Source of the DNA: Dirofilaria immitis
Lineage: Eukaryota > Nematoda > Chromadorea > Rhabditida > Onchocercidae
DNA length: 64,000 bases
NCBI GenBank assembly: GCA_024305405.1
Contig: JAKNDB010000068.1
Coordinates: 4,340,501-4,404,500 of the forward strand
Direction: 5' to 3'
The position numbers were made by a program, and so were the translations under genes. How positions within the stretch are numbered: position 1 is the stretch's first letter; each line of letters opens with the position of its first letter. The notes beneath the pieces are model-generated. The model ran no database searches. It saw only the letters and a program-made list of their open reading frames with translations, and was not told the DNA's origin. Shown here one piece after another: positions 11,721 through 26,404 of this stretch.

Positions 11721-14700
11721 ATGTATGTCATCATTTGTTCTTGAAAAGCTCATTAATCGTAAATTTTGCAAGTTGGATGCTTCATTTTGAAATCATTTCG
11801 CTTTATCAACAATCATTTTGAATTTAAAAAGGTTTTTTTTCTTTTAAGTTCTGGCGAGAATATCAAAGACTTGGCACAGTTCTCCTCAAAGTATTAGCTA
11901 TTCTTTTATGATAAATATTATTTATAAGTTAATAAAAATTCATAAATAATATTTTATTTGTAAAAAAATAAAAAAATTTTATTTATACAAACAGAAAGAA
12001 AAACTATTTTAGTCAATTTTTTTCTTTTTCAATAAGCTATTTTTATCTTTTTTTATAGAAGAAATGTTTTTTTCAATAAAGCCATTTTTTAAATAACGAA
12101 GAAAACTTTTTTTGGTCATTTTTTTTAGGAGAAAAAAATGTTTAAAATAATTTTTTTGAAATATATAAAATTTCTCCCTTAAAACTGATAATTTAAATTT
12201 TATTTATACGTATGAAAATATCAAATATTAGAATGATATGTAAGATATATTTAATAAATTTTTAATTCATTTCAATTAAATCAATTCTTATCATTTAAAA
12301 AAATATAAATCAATTTCTATGCGTTTTTACTTATTAATTTTTTTATAAATTCTTTTGTTGTCTTGAAGTCATGCAAATATTTAAAAAATATTGCATGGCG
12401 ATTGATGAACAAAGATCGTTATTTTCTATTCGATTCATTTAATTATTTTAATTTATGATTATCAATTTTTTATTCAAATAAATCTTGTCACTTTTTTTCC
12501 AGTACAAAATTAAATTAATTGTTTAGAATTAAGAGAAAGCTTTTTTTTATATTTATATATGAAGTTATTGATAGAAGACCTGTTTACACTTAACTTACTA
12601 AAAAGGATTAAACTAAATAAGAGATGAAAAATTAAGCAAATTTTTTCTTTTCCTCAATTCTATTTGAATCTTTTAATGCCATTTTGAAATATAAAATTCG
12701 CGTTGCATTTATCTAAAATTATTGTCTCAAAATGAGAATAAAACTTTAACAATAATTTAATAATGAAAATCGATTTTTAATTTATTTCAAAAAATTTGAT
12801 TAAATTTTGTTCGATAATTAAAGCTGATTTTTGTGATTATATTTATTGACGCCAAACTTTTATCGATTATTTCAAGTTTTATATATAAAAATCAATCTTA
12901 ATTATTAATTAAGAAGAGAGTTAATTAAGTAAGAAAAATAATAGCTTAACGTGTTTAATCTCTATTTTAAATTTCCCAAAAATGCTTTCCTAAACAAAAG
13001 CAGAATTTTTAAGAGAAGTATTTTCAAATTTGAATATGATACTATTGTTACATCTAATTTATTATCATTCGAAAATATCACTAATCTGTCAAGATTTTTT
13101 TCAGAAATTTTTCATCAATTTTTTTACATTTGGCTTTTAAAGTATATTAAAAATATCTTCGCCAATTTTATCACATCTGGCCTATTTTTCATATTGTGAA
13201 AATATCTAATAGATTTAAGTTTCGCTTTCAATTTAATTATCTTTTACTTTTTATTATTTCTTAATCTTTTCCTTTTAAAAATTGACACTGTCGAATTTTT
13301 TATAAGTTGGAGCATTACTGAATATTGATATTCGATTACTATATGATATATAAAAATGATATAAGAATATATCAAATTTGATATTCAAAAAATAGAAAAG
13401 ATCTTTTGAATTAAATATCAATTTATTATTAAAATTTTATTTTTAAGTATTAACTATTCAAATTTTTCAAATGAGTTACTCCTGAAATTATTACATTTTT
13501 ATGATTTGGAAAAATTAAGATATCTCCATTTTATCAATATCCCGATTCTATCAGCTATGATATGGCGATCCATTTTATCAATTATAATATCTGATTCCAC
13601 TTCGAGGAATTTCAAATTAATTTCTCTAATTAATTTATCTCGTTGTTTATAATAATCGTGAATCTTTATTTTTAAATGTCAAATTCATGTTTATGAAATT
13701 GCTAAGATCTATGATCAAATAATATAAGCAAATGAAATTATCGAACCTATTTTGCTTCAAAATATATGCATTCATTGTTTTTATCAATCTTTTTCTTTTT
13801 TTTACTGCAACTAAAAATTAAATAGTAATCTTTTTAACAATATATATCTATGCATATATTTTATCTTTTATTTTTATTTCTGATACAAATTATTAGGAAT
13901 CAAAATTAAATAATAATTTTGTTTAACGACCTATGACTACATGTATATGTATATATATATATATTTGAACTTGGAAAAACTTAAAAGAAAATCGCTAAAA
14001 TTTATACAAGTTGTGATATTAAGTTTTCGTTTCTTTTAGTTTTAGTTGCTAATTTTGAATTATAGATTTTACAAAATGATCAATTGTGTCGAGAATTTTC
14101 AACTACTCTTGTCAAAATTTTTTTTTCTCGAGGAAAACGAAAGATTCGTACAACATAATAAAAAGGAATGAAAAATTGATGCTATAATTTTTCAGCAAAA
14201 ATTTTCAAAATTTCCTTTATAATTTTTATCACAAAATTTGTCATTTTTTTCTTTTTTTTGCTATATAAAGCTAAAAATAGGCTTATCAATTGATATGTAT
14301 GGAAATGAAATTTAAAAAAATTGATTGATTAATCAAATATTTAATTAATAATAAAATTGGGGTTTTCATGTAGAAAAAATAAATCAAATAACATGACTTA
14401 TTGAAATTAGTTAAAAAATTAAGCCATTTTTGTTTGTTTGTTTATTATCATATGTTTTTATCATTAAAGCAATGATAATGGAATGTGATTTTGATAAGAT
14501 ATATTTACAAAGTTTGAAAGATTTTGATATTAATTTAGGCAAACTAAATGCATTAAATTAACCATAGATAAATCAAATTAAATAAAATAGAAAAATAGCA
14601 AATACATTTTAAATGAATTGAGTGCATGAAGTGCGTATAAAATAAGTTATAAAAACAAATAAATCAACAAATTTACATCATATATGGCCGCAAATTATAC

Positions 14701-17700
14701 GATTGAGCCATATTTTTTTTTTTTGTTTTTAGTCCAACACTTTTGCAGTGAAATTTTTGAAGTATACAATTGAATATGAAATAGAATTTTATACATTTAA
14801 ATGATTAGAAATAGATTAAAATAAAAGTTGAACTTTAATACTATTGATTTTTTAATTGAATAATTATATATACATAATAAGGAATTTAAAAAGAAAAAAT
14901 GTTGAAATATTCGAACCGCCTTTTCCATCATAATTAAAATAATTAATTATGCTATCAGTTGATTGGATCAATAATCAATTCACTTTAATTTTCTTTCATT
15001 TTCATCGTTTAATATTACAAATTTCCTACTTTAAAAAAAATCAATTCGAATTGCTTTTTTTTAGAGAAATATATTTTTTAAAAAGTTGATTGTTAATTAA
15101 ACAATTTTTGTTCTTATCATTACTACTAAAAAATAATAATTTTGATAATTTCAAAATTTTTTATTTTTAAATTTTCTATTTTTGAAATTTTTTATATTAA
15201 TTATTCGATATTAATTTGATATTTTTTGAATTCAATTACCAATTTTTTTGATTATAAGTTTATTATTTTAATCGTTTTACTTAATTTTGTTGCATGCATT
15301 TCATCGTTTTTTTATCAAGCAAATATTGATTGAACATTAATAAAAAATATAATTTTAATTAATATAATGAGAAATGAATGCTTAATATTTGCATACGATA
15401 ACCTACATCATGACTTGACCGTTAGATCAGCCTTTTTTGTAGAAAAACAAAAAGTTTTGCATTTTTTTATTTTGACGAACAATGGCATCTTCTGTTTCAT
15501 TACGCTAAATTTATTTATTGCCTAAAAGTTCTTGAAAATTTTTCTAAAAAATTTAAAGAAAATTTTTATCTTCCTATCTGATTAAATTAATAATATGCCG
15601 CATGTTGCATGTCGCATTTCGCCAGTGATAAAAAAATCATTAAAATTATTTTCATCTTCCTATTCGACTTAACTGATAGTATGGTAATACACTTGAAGAA
15701 TTATAAAAATTATTAAAATAAATATTTATCTAATTTGAAAGATCAATTGTATGAAAGAAACGAAAGCTTTCATTAATATTCAATAATTCTATCCAATAAT
15801 TTTGATAATTTTTCGTTATAATTTATTGGAAAGAAAGAAATAGTTAAAGCTATGCAAAGGTATTTTATTAAATATTAAAATACCTTAAATTCATAAAAGT
15901 CTCATAAAACATTATCATTTTTACCTGCTTTTTGCAATCGCAAAATTTTGCATTTCTAAATTATTATATCAGTTTATTTAATATTTTATAAATCAAAAAT
16001 CGTCCTATAATGTTAATTATTCTATAAATGAGTGAATATATGCTATCATTTGGGAATGAATAATTTATTACTTGTCGTAAGATAGTATTTATAGATTTTT
16101 AATTTATTCCATATTTCTTTATTTACCATTCTTTTTAATGGATTAGAAATCAGCAAATACTACTTTAGCAAAAAAAAAAAACAGAAAATCTTGGAAGTAA
16201 TTTCTCTTGCAATCATATGCGATATAATTAATTAGTTTCAGCCATATATTTATTTATTTCCTATCTAATACTTATTTATTTATAACACAAATTTTATTTG
16301 ACATCAAAGTAATCATGGAATAATTAAGGTATTTGATGAAAAACTTATCAAAACTAATAATCTTTCCCAGGAAATTTTAAAAAGTATAAAACTTAATGTA
16401 TACACGTGAGTTTTATTTCTTTCCGCCTTATATCGCATTCATTTATCAAATTTCCTTCTTTTTCAGATTGTTTTCAAAAAATATCCAAATTATCTTTTAT
16501 CACATTTTATTCTTATCCTTTTTTTAGTCCCGAAATCCTCTCTTTTTTAATTAAATAATTATAATTTATAATTTGTTTTTCGCATTTAAAGAAATATTGA
16601 TTTATTGATTTTTGGTGTTTGAAAAAATCAAAGTTTTTTCTTTTGTTTCGTCAGGAAAGAGGTTTTGGGAAAATTCCATTTTCATTAAATCTCTAATAAT
16701 TTAGAATTTTTATCGAAAATATTTTCATAGCATTTTTTTTTAGCTTTACACATTTCTTATTATGAAAACAAAATTTTTTTCGCAAAAAATGCCGTAAAAA
16801 ATTGTAGTTTTAAAGGTTCCGTTATTCATAGTTAATAGGATTTTTTTTCAAAAAAATCAAACGGCTTGGAATAACGTGTGAGGCGAAAAAGAAATGGATA
16901 ATATGATCCTATAGGTTTCCGGAACTTCACTTTTAAATCATCAAATTTCTTTTCAAAAAAAAACCATTGAAGAAGGAGAAGAAAAGAAGACGACATAGCT
17001 TTTTTTGTTGAAGAAGCTTTCTCAGATAATCAGAAGACTGAATAAATTTCTCACGAAAAATGGCATTCTGTTTTCTTGACAAACCGTCCATCATTTAACA
17101 ATAAATTCGCATAAGATAACTTATAAAGCTTTTGATGATTTTTTTAATGTTCTTAAAATCAAATCATTTCGACGAATATTTCCATCTTAAAAATATTTTT
17201 CAAAAATAATCTTTCATTCATTCAGTTAATTTACAGAGAGAGGGAGAGAGAAAAAATTAGAAGCTATAATTTTCAAATATTTCAAAGTGAAGTAAAACGA
17301 ATCAAGATTAATATGTGATTTAGATGGAAAGATTAGAAGGGATGATCGAATCACAAATTTGCTAGAGATATAAGATAGAATTTCATAATTTTATGAAATT
17401 CACTCTATCATTAAGAATGGGAATTTAAGAAGCACCACAATTTTCTACCTGAACAATTACAGCACTTTTACTGAAAAGAGTGGTTACAATTATTTAGATA
17501 AAAAAATGTGATATGTATTAATTTTCGAGATTCATATTCTTTCTTGAAGATTGAAATGATTCGTTATCAGTTAGCTAATTTTATAAATAGTAATCTTCAT
17601 TACTTCATTTAGACGTTTCAAGAAATATGCTCCATCCTTTTTGCCTCTGTATATGCTAATTTCTTCACTATTCTTTTGTATAGCTATAATAAATCCTTTA

Positions 17701-19137
17701 AAATTTTCAGATTCAACTTCTAGCAACGTACTTTATCGAATCAATGCAAAAATTCTAGCATAAGTTGGAAATGTAGCATTTTATTTTTCAATAGACATAC
17801 GGAAATATTTCAATTACTCATTAATTTATTCTTTCAAACATTCATCTTAACATTTACATCAACAACCAATGATTAATAGCTTCAATTTATCCATCTGTTT
17901 ATGCATATATATATATATATTTTTGATCAGAAAAAGAGAGGTAAGAAAGGTAAAAATTGGATTCAAGTTAATATTAACTCAATCTTTTGTTTATTATTAT
18001 CTATTATCGTTTTTGAAATTTCTATTTATAATATAAATTTTTCGTTTTTATGATAATATTTCAGAAGGATATTTATATGATTGTTTTTATGCATTCCCAT
18101 ATGTAAAATATATGTTATATAATGAAGTTTAAAAATATCATTTTTCTTCTTATTACAAATTTTGGTGTTTTCCTCTATCTTTTTTTTCTTACAAAAAAAT
18201 TTCATGTGTATCATATATAGTACGGTCTAAAAATTTCATTCCTTCTAATTGGGAAACGTACAACTTCTTTAATCCATTTCTTCTATTATAAAAATAAAAA
18301 AATTAATTGTAAACATTAATAGTAGAACTTACATCTGTTTTCTTTTTTTTCCTTTGATTTAAACTATGAAGTTTGCATTAAGAAGTTTGTGAAAATTTTC
18401 AAGATAACAAATATTGATGTCAGATGTTTGACGTATTTCATCCTGTTTATATTAGCGTATTTTCTTTGCACTGTTTTAACATAATATTTAACCCTTTTGT
18501 TGTCGCCCTTTCATATCAACAAAAGTGGTTAAATTGGCAGCTCATTTATATCTCGATTGCACATCGTTTAAAAGTCAATATTCTGAAAAGCAACGATATT
18601 ATGATAGATTGAGCTTTTTCTGCTCATGAGGATTCGCTCTATCAAATATTTTAATAAGCTTTACTCTCTAAAGAATATGCTGATCACTTTTACTTTCTGA
18701 AATTTCAATAGTTGCAAAAATAATCATACTATAATATATTACATCAATTTTCTTCTAACAAGATGATTAGGAATGATCAAAATGTTACGGAATATATTTT
18801 GAAAAGTTTTGATAAGATCAAGAAAATTCTGATCAGAAAAATTTTTCTATCCAACTATTTATGATGATGAATTGATATTTCAAAAATTTTTCAACAAATT
18901 TCATCTCCCAAGAAATTAATTATGAAGTCAATAAAATATGTTGCAAAAAATCAGATATCTTATATTTTTGATCCAAGGCTATTTTTTTTTAATCGAATGA
19001 ATATTTTTCAGTTATACAATGAATAAATGGAAGAAATGATTATTGTGAAATCATTCTCATTATTGATATCAAAATTAATTACTGATCTCAATGATTGCAA
19101 TTGATGAAATGTTGAAATATTTATTTAGAATGCATAT

Positions 19138-22100
19138 ATGATGATCGCTGGACGTTTACGTAGCGGTTTACGTAATGGCACAGTACAACAAACTGGTTAG
19201 TATCTTTTGATGATCAATCAATTGCTAATTTTATCTAATTATCATACAACTTGAAAAAAAAAGAGAAAAAGAAGACAGCACAGATATTTCAATCTTTTTG
19301 TTTTATAGTATTTTTAAATAATTTTTTTACAAATTTTTACAAAGACAATTTTGATGATGCATCTGAGTGACAACTAATCAATATATTTATTATATTATAT
19401 GAAAAATTTATAACTAAACTAATAAACTTATCGTTCCATTATCAGAAACAAAAATATAAAACATTGAGGACTAATAATCAATGAAATTTGCTTAAATGAA
19501 TTAAACAAAATAGATGAGAAAATTTTTATGCCAACTTTTTATGAAAGACAATTCTCGAGAAATTTGTCTCTCATAAAGATGAAAATATTCTCGGATCAAT
19601 AAGGGATGAAGTTATAAGCTGTATTAGATGATCGTTAAAGCTTGAAATGATTGCATAATATCTCTCCTATATTTTCATGCTATTATAATTTTATTTTTAC
19701 ATTTCATTCTCTTATTAATAACAAAAAGAAATGAAAATTTATCATCAGTGGTAAATTATATTCTGTCTGATTCTTAACAATGCAATGAGATCAATCCTGT
19801 ATTTCATATTTCTTTTTTTCCGTTTCAAAATTTTTTTGATAAGAAAATGAAACTTCAAATTTTCCACCTTAGACTGAATAAAATTACCAAAACAGAATAG
19901 CTATTTCGTTGTCTAAGGCTAAAAATATCTTCAACTAATCATGACCAATTAATATGTATCAATAAAATTCTGTGATAAAAACCTGTTTGTAGCAGTTAAT
20001 TAACCAGTTATCAAATAAATAAATTTAAAATTACAAAGAAAGTTCAAAATTATACACATACATTAAATAAATAAAACATTTATATGTCAAAATATTTGAG
20101 ATATAAAATATAAAATTAAGATATTATCCATGCACACAATGGTACTAACATATTATCATTTGACCTATTTTTATTTATTTATTTGTTAAATTTAATTTTG
20201 CTGAGAAAATTTAGCAAACTATTAGTACAAAAGAAATAACGGCGGAATTTATAATTTATTGAAAAAAAATGATTCGGATCGTTTTATTCATCAAACAGCA
20301 TCATTCTCGGTGATATATACTTTTTTTCTCTTGTAAAATTAATTAATCAACCTCACTTCTCAAATTGATCACATAACCATGATTAGGAACTTAAAGAGTT
20401 CAAAAAAAACGAGTAATTGATTTTTTTTCAATTTCTAAAATGGTAACAATTCGTTTTAACAAAATTTGCATTGCAAAAATTTTTTAAAGAAAGATGCATA
20501 TCTTTAATTGTTAAATATATGTATTATGATAAATTTATCATTCAATATTATAACTAGTTATTTTTGATAACATTTAATTATCATGTGCTAAATATAAATT
20601 AAACATGCATTTATTTAAGAATTTCTTAGTGATTTACGTCAATCATAAAAACTAAAATTGGCTTATTTACATTTATCGTTTTTTTTTTGCTCTCTTCAAA
20701 ATAATATTTCATATGAATGAGAAGCTTAGAATATCCTAAAATATTATCAAATATATTTCTTTAAATTAATTTTAGTGACCGATGAAAATAATACAACTTA
20801 TTTAATGCATAAGGAAAGACGTCGTGATGTTGGTATTCATAAAAGTTCAATCTGTGAGCAACGTCGTTCAAATGCTGAACAAAAAAATGAATTTAGTTGT
20901 CCAAATGTGAAAAAATCGTAAAGTCTGTTTTTTTTATTTAAAAAAAGTTGAAAATTTACCTCTCAGATAATTTCTTAAAAGGAACAAGCGATATTTGGCT
21001 AAATGAAAATTGCCCAGTAATAGTTCCATTGTGATACCCTTAGACGTTTAATGCTTTACGCACTACACTGGAGAAATCAACGTGCTATAATCATTATCAA
21101 AAGATACTGATAACATTTTGAAATCATCCATGATCGACTTTTCTTCTTTTATGGAAGAAAAAAGCTAAAATTTCATAAATAAATTTTGAAATAACCGCCA
21201 AAATCATTATCAAATAAAATGTAATAAAATACCTAAAAATAGCTCATAAAATTATATTCTAAATTTCTTCCATTTTTTATTCATTTCCCAAATAAAGCAT
21301 TGATAAAGGAAAAACTCAAATACTTAAATATTTTTAATCGCAATAACTTGAATAGACAAATAATTTAATAGTTATCGGTGATTCTGCATAAGCAATTAAA
21401 ATTTATGATATAAGTATTCAAATATTTTGCAATAGTATTTGCGGCTATTTGAAAATTCAAATATAAAATATTTCGGAATTCATATCTATTAAAGAATTAA
21501 AGATACAAGTATTCAAGTAGAAATTTCGAAAAATATTTCAGTGATTCTGAAACAGATATGCAAATGCCATTGGTTGGAACTGCAAATATCTTTGATTTTC
21601 ACTTACTTTTAAATATTGGTGGTTCACACTTTCGTATTCGTTATTCAACCATACAGGTATATTAGAAAAGATCGAATTTACCTGTATTATGTTTGATATG
21701 CAAATAATACATTTCATTTTTATTATCGACAAAATTTGTTTGTCTTTTAATTTTTTTTTTGATTTTTTCGAACATTTGTTAGTGTTTTAAATTTGTCGAT
21801 CAAATGAAATATTACAGTATCGATGTCCAACATCATTATTAGCTGATTTTTGTCGAGAAACACATGCAACACGAGTGGAAAATTGTAATGGTTATTTATC
21901 CGATACAAGGGAATATTTTTTCGAACGTTCTGGAAAATTATTTGAACCAATTTATGATTTTCTAACAACCGGACATTTTCATCGAACGAGCGATATCTGT
22001 TTGGAACGACTTTTTAACGAATTAGATTTTTGGCGAATCAAAAAGTTATTAAAATTTTTTGTTAACTTATTCATCAAAATAATAATAATTTTACTAAAAT

Positions 22101-25100
22101 AAATTTTAGAATTTTATCGATGATAATTTTTAATCGAAATTTTATGAATACTAATAATCTAATGATATATAGTGTGAAAAATTATTTGGAATTTTATATC
22201 GGCGGAAAATTCATTTTTTTCGAATTTATTTTCTAAAAAACTGCAATACTGCAAACACAAAAAATCTAACCAATTAACAATCTCGATAACTAATCATGAC
22301 ATTTATCAAAATAGCTAATTTCGAATTATTTTAATTAAAAATTATGTCTCTTCTCTTAAATTTCTTCAGCATTACTTTTAACTGAAATACAAACAATATC
22401 ATAAAAATGATTTCAATAAAATAAAATTAATTAAAAGAAAATAAATTTTAACAGGTGTGCTCATAAATGTAGTCTTTTTTTTTAGTGAATGTTTATTTCT
22501 GTTTAAATAATAATATGAATAGTTGTGATAAATCAAAATTGACAGAAAATTTAAATTTTATATCAATGGATAATATATTTTTACGAAGAAAATATGATAA
22601 ATCTTTGAGAGACATAAATAACATAACTAATAATCATTGAATGGAATAAATTTAAGTTCCGTAGCATAAAGCGTTTTTAAAAATTTGAATTTTTACTGAA
22701 TATAAATTTGAATATGAATTCTTATTTCAGTTTAATTTAAGTTTGAATATAAGCACATATTTAAGTTTGTTAGTAATGGGACAAATAAACGATAATCTTC
22801 AGGTGATTTAATCGAGACCATAAAATAGGCTAAAATTACGGTACGCGACTGTAACTGCAAAATGAAATATCATTTCAAACACTGCGAACTTTGCTGATAA
22901 TAGGATTATCTTCCTTGTTTATCAAATAATTAACCGCACATTTTATTCTTCAGAGATTTTTTTGCGCCGTGTTGTATGACGATAATGATCAGTGAAAGTG
23001 ATGATGACGAATCACCGATCAGTGATAAAGATTCTGATTCGTATAGTTCGTTTTATAGATCAATTAAAGATCCTTTCTTTCTTATTTAATTTATATCCCT
23101 AAAAAAATTTAGCTTCCACTCTAAAATTACTTCAATAAATATTCAAATCATGAGATATTTTTGGGTTGACGAGAGATTCGGAGAGAATGAACCAAAATGA
23201 AAAAATTTTTGAAAAGTTTGAAATATCATTGCTAAATTAGGGAAAATCTCATTAAATAACTTACTTAACATAATCATATTACTCATATTTATATTTTCAA
23301 AATTTATATAAATTTTATAAAAGTTTGAACTAAAAATTTTTTCGCATTGAAGATCAATTTGACGGCGTTTGTTGCAACGAACAACGACGCAAATTATGGC
23401 TTTAATGGAAGATCCCAGCACAAGCACCGCCGCAAAGGTTTATCATTTTCAAATTTTATATAAAAATGATTCATTTAAAAATTGTGGAAAATAAGAAACT
23501 TAATTTCGCTTTAATTTTTTTCTAATTTTATTTTGATTTCTATTTTTTGTCTTTGAGACTTAAATTTATTTTAATTTTAATATTATAATGTCGTAAATTT
23601 TTGTCTAATTAAAACCAATTTTTATACTTCTCAAATATGATTTTAATTAAAACTGAAATTTTAACACATCTTTTAAACTTCTGTTTCATAGAATGATTAA
23701 ACTTTCAATTAGCTTCTTGATAAGCTATAATATATATTGCAAATGTAATCTTAATGCAACAAATCATATTTCAAAAATTAAAAATGAAATATGAATAATA
23801 AGTTTATTAAAATTTCATTCATTATTGCAGATTTTTGCACTGATAAGTATATTAATGGTAATAGTATCAGTGTCCGGTATGATACTTGGTTCAACGCCAG
23901 AATGGCAAACGAATAATTATACAACAAATGGTACAAGTGGAAAGTTTGATTTTCGACTTCAGTCTACATTGGAATTTATTGAATTGGTACATTAATAATT
24001 TCAATTTTTAACGCATAAATTTTTTCTTAAATTATCACTTGATTTGCTTAAATTAAACAAAAAAAACTTGATGAAATATATTATTAATCTTTGCTAATGA
24101 CTTCAATTCTTAATGAAAATAATCTTTCACTGCGAATGAGAGTGTCTGATCAAAAAAATAATAAATCAGAGTTGGGAATTCTTGATAAAGAGAGATTCTT
24201 GATAAAAGTTTTCTTCTGGAATTATAGTTAGCTTGTACTTAATGACATTTCATTCTTATCAATCAAAAATATCTCGTATTCATTAAAACTAAAATTTTAT
24301 TTTTTTAATCGCATTAATTAGCATACAAAAATGGAATAAGCATTGATTGTATATGTCAACATTTTAGGATTTTTTTAAATTTCAGACTTGTATAATATGG
24401 TTTACATTCGAATATTTTGCTCGATTTATTGTTTGCACACGAAAGAAGAAATTTATATTAGAACCATTGAATATTATTGATAGCTTAACAATTATACCAT
24501 TTTATGTGGAAATTTTACTTTCAGCTTGCGGTAACAATATTTTCTCTTCTCAAACAATTTTAATTAATATTAAATATTAAATTTTAAAATTTTTAATAAC
24601 AAAAATGCTTAAAAATATTTTAAATTTCAAGCGTTGCTAGCTATCATAACCTATCATTTTTTATTATCAGGACCATCTGGTTATTTCCATGAAGAACAAT
24701 TCTCATTGCCGATTGCTGTACCATTTTCTGAATACGGTACGAATGTAACCCTTAAAAAAAAAAAATCTTGAAATATTATTTTCCCATTCATTTTACTAAA
24801 TCATAACAAATTAAAAACAGGTAAATTAAATTTAAAAATTTGATGGGTGAAATTGCTTGAACTAATCAATTTTTGGTTTAACAAATTTCGCTTGGAATGT
24901 ATTTACTAATATATGATATTATAAAATACTAATCAATACATGAGTTGATAATAATGCAGTGATAATTAATTTACTAAGTTTAATTATATTCTTTAATAGT
25001 AGAGTCACTAATATTTCAAAGCCTACGATAATAAAATCAATTAGTTTGCTATAGCATTGATAATTGTAACAATCGTAAGTATAATGATGTTATCAGAAAA

Positions 25101-26373
25101 TAATTTTCATTCATAATAGCATATTAATATTAATCTTATCGTTGCATTATTATCAATTCATATATTGATTATTGTTTTATAATATAACAATATAAAAGCA
25201 AATATGTGTAATTGTGATAATAAATATGCAGCATTTTAATAACTCAAACTGTTATAGTAATCGCATGGAACTGATTTAAATTTCGAATGATAATAATGGT
25301 AAAAACTAACAATTTAAAAAAGAAAAAATCCATATTATTATTTATTATTAAAAATATGTAGGATGGAATACTTACATATAGCAATATTGATTAGTGGTAA
25401 TGAGATAAAAAACAAAACTTTTTTCTCGAAGTATCTTTCATAAGAATTAATTACTATTTTTCATTCATCTATGTCAACGAAAAAGCACTAATTATATCAT
25501 TTTTGAATGAATGAATGAATGAATTCTCAAAGATTGTTAGCCAATATTTTCGCCTATTATGATATAATTTTAATTCTATATATTGTGAGTGAAAAAAATT
25601 TTCAATTATTATAGATAACATAAAAACTATTTTCTCGAAGTTCTTAATGATATTCTCGACTTAACCTAATTATCTAATTTTTTCATTCATATACTTCGAA
25701 AAATATTAATCGGTGGAATAATTTAGCATAGAAAAAAAAGGCAGTTAATTGAAAATATCGTATATCCGAAAACATTGAAGAAACGAATAAAGCTGAATTA
25801 AATAAACGTGAATATATTTACAATTAAAATTATTTGCTTACCCATCATTTACCTGTTACCTTTTTTAAATCATTTATTGACTAATAATTTATCGAATTAA
25901 GGATTAAATGCCTTTTATGTATATTTTTTCACATAATTTTTAAAATTATGTAAAAAGAAAATATTATTTTATTCTTTTCATATTGTTTTCAATGAAACAA
26001 ATTTATCGTGATAATCTTAAAATTGTTATTATAACTTGTTTAGTTGTTAAAAATTTGTAAATTATTGAAATCAAGCAAGAATTGATATTTTGTTATTTCC
26101 TAAATTCTCGAATATTTTTTAAAAACGTAAAATTTAAAATACTTTTATCTTTTTATTTTATTTTTGTAAAATTATAATATTTTTATTGTTAGAATAAGGT
26201 GCTTCATTTATTGCTATTTTTAGTTTGAATCTAATAAATTTTGAAAATGGATTCATTTTGCTATCTCATATATCATCAGCATAACTTGTGATTCAATAAA
26301 GTAGCAGTTATCAATTATTTATCTTTAAATATATCATAAATATTAGAGAATGATAAAACTATTGCATAACATT

Positions 26374-26404
<31 letters not shown>

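Larger units (their letters stand above)
9152..19137. other. AT-rich gene desert, about 10 kb
   Basis: I find no open frame with a recognisable domain or coherent splice chain on either strand. Contents are homopolymer-rich AT sequence, a 20-bp tandem repeat (10846-10920), an ATG-trinucleotide run (about 11681-11720) and short TA runs near 13945 and 17905. Short open frames (for example 10272-10571, 12951-13199, 18424-18612) have the Phe/Ile/Lys/Asn composition expected of random AT-rich DNA. Distal 5' regulatory sequence of the K+ channel gene could be here. Confidence 0.5.

Noticed and set aside
11580..11790. Poly-Ile and poly-Met open frames
   Set aside because: Produced entirely by the ATG/ATA microsatellite.
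23143..23427. 94-codon minus-strand frame
   Set aside because: Antisense to K+ channel exon 6 and its intron; no independent support.
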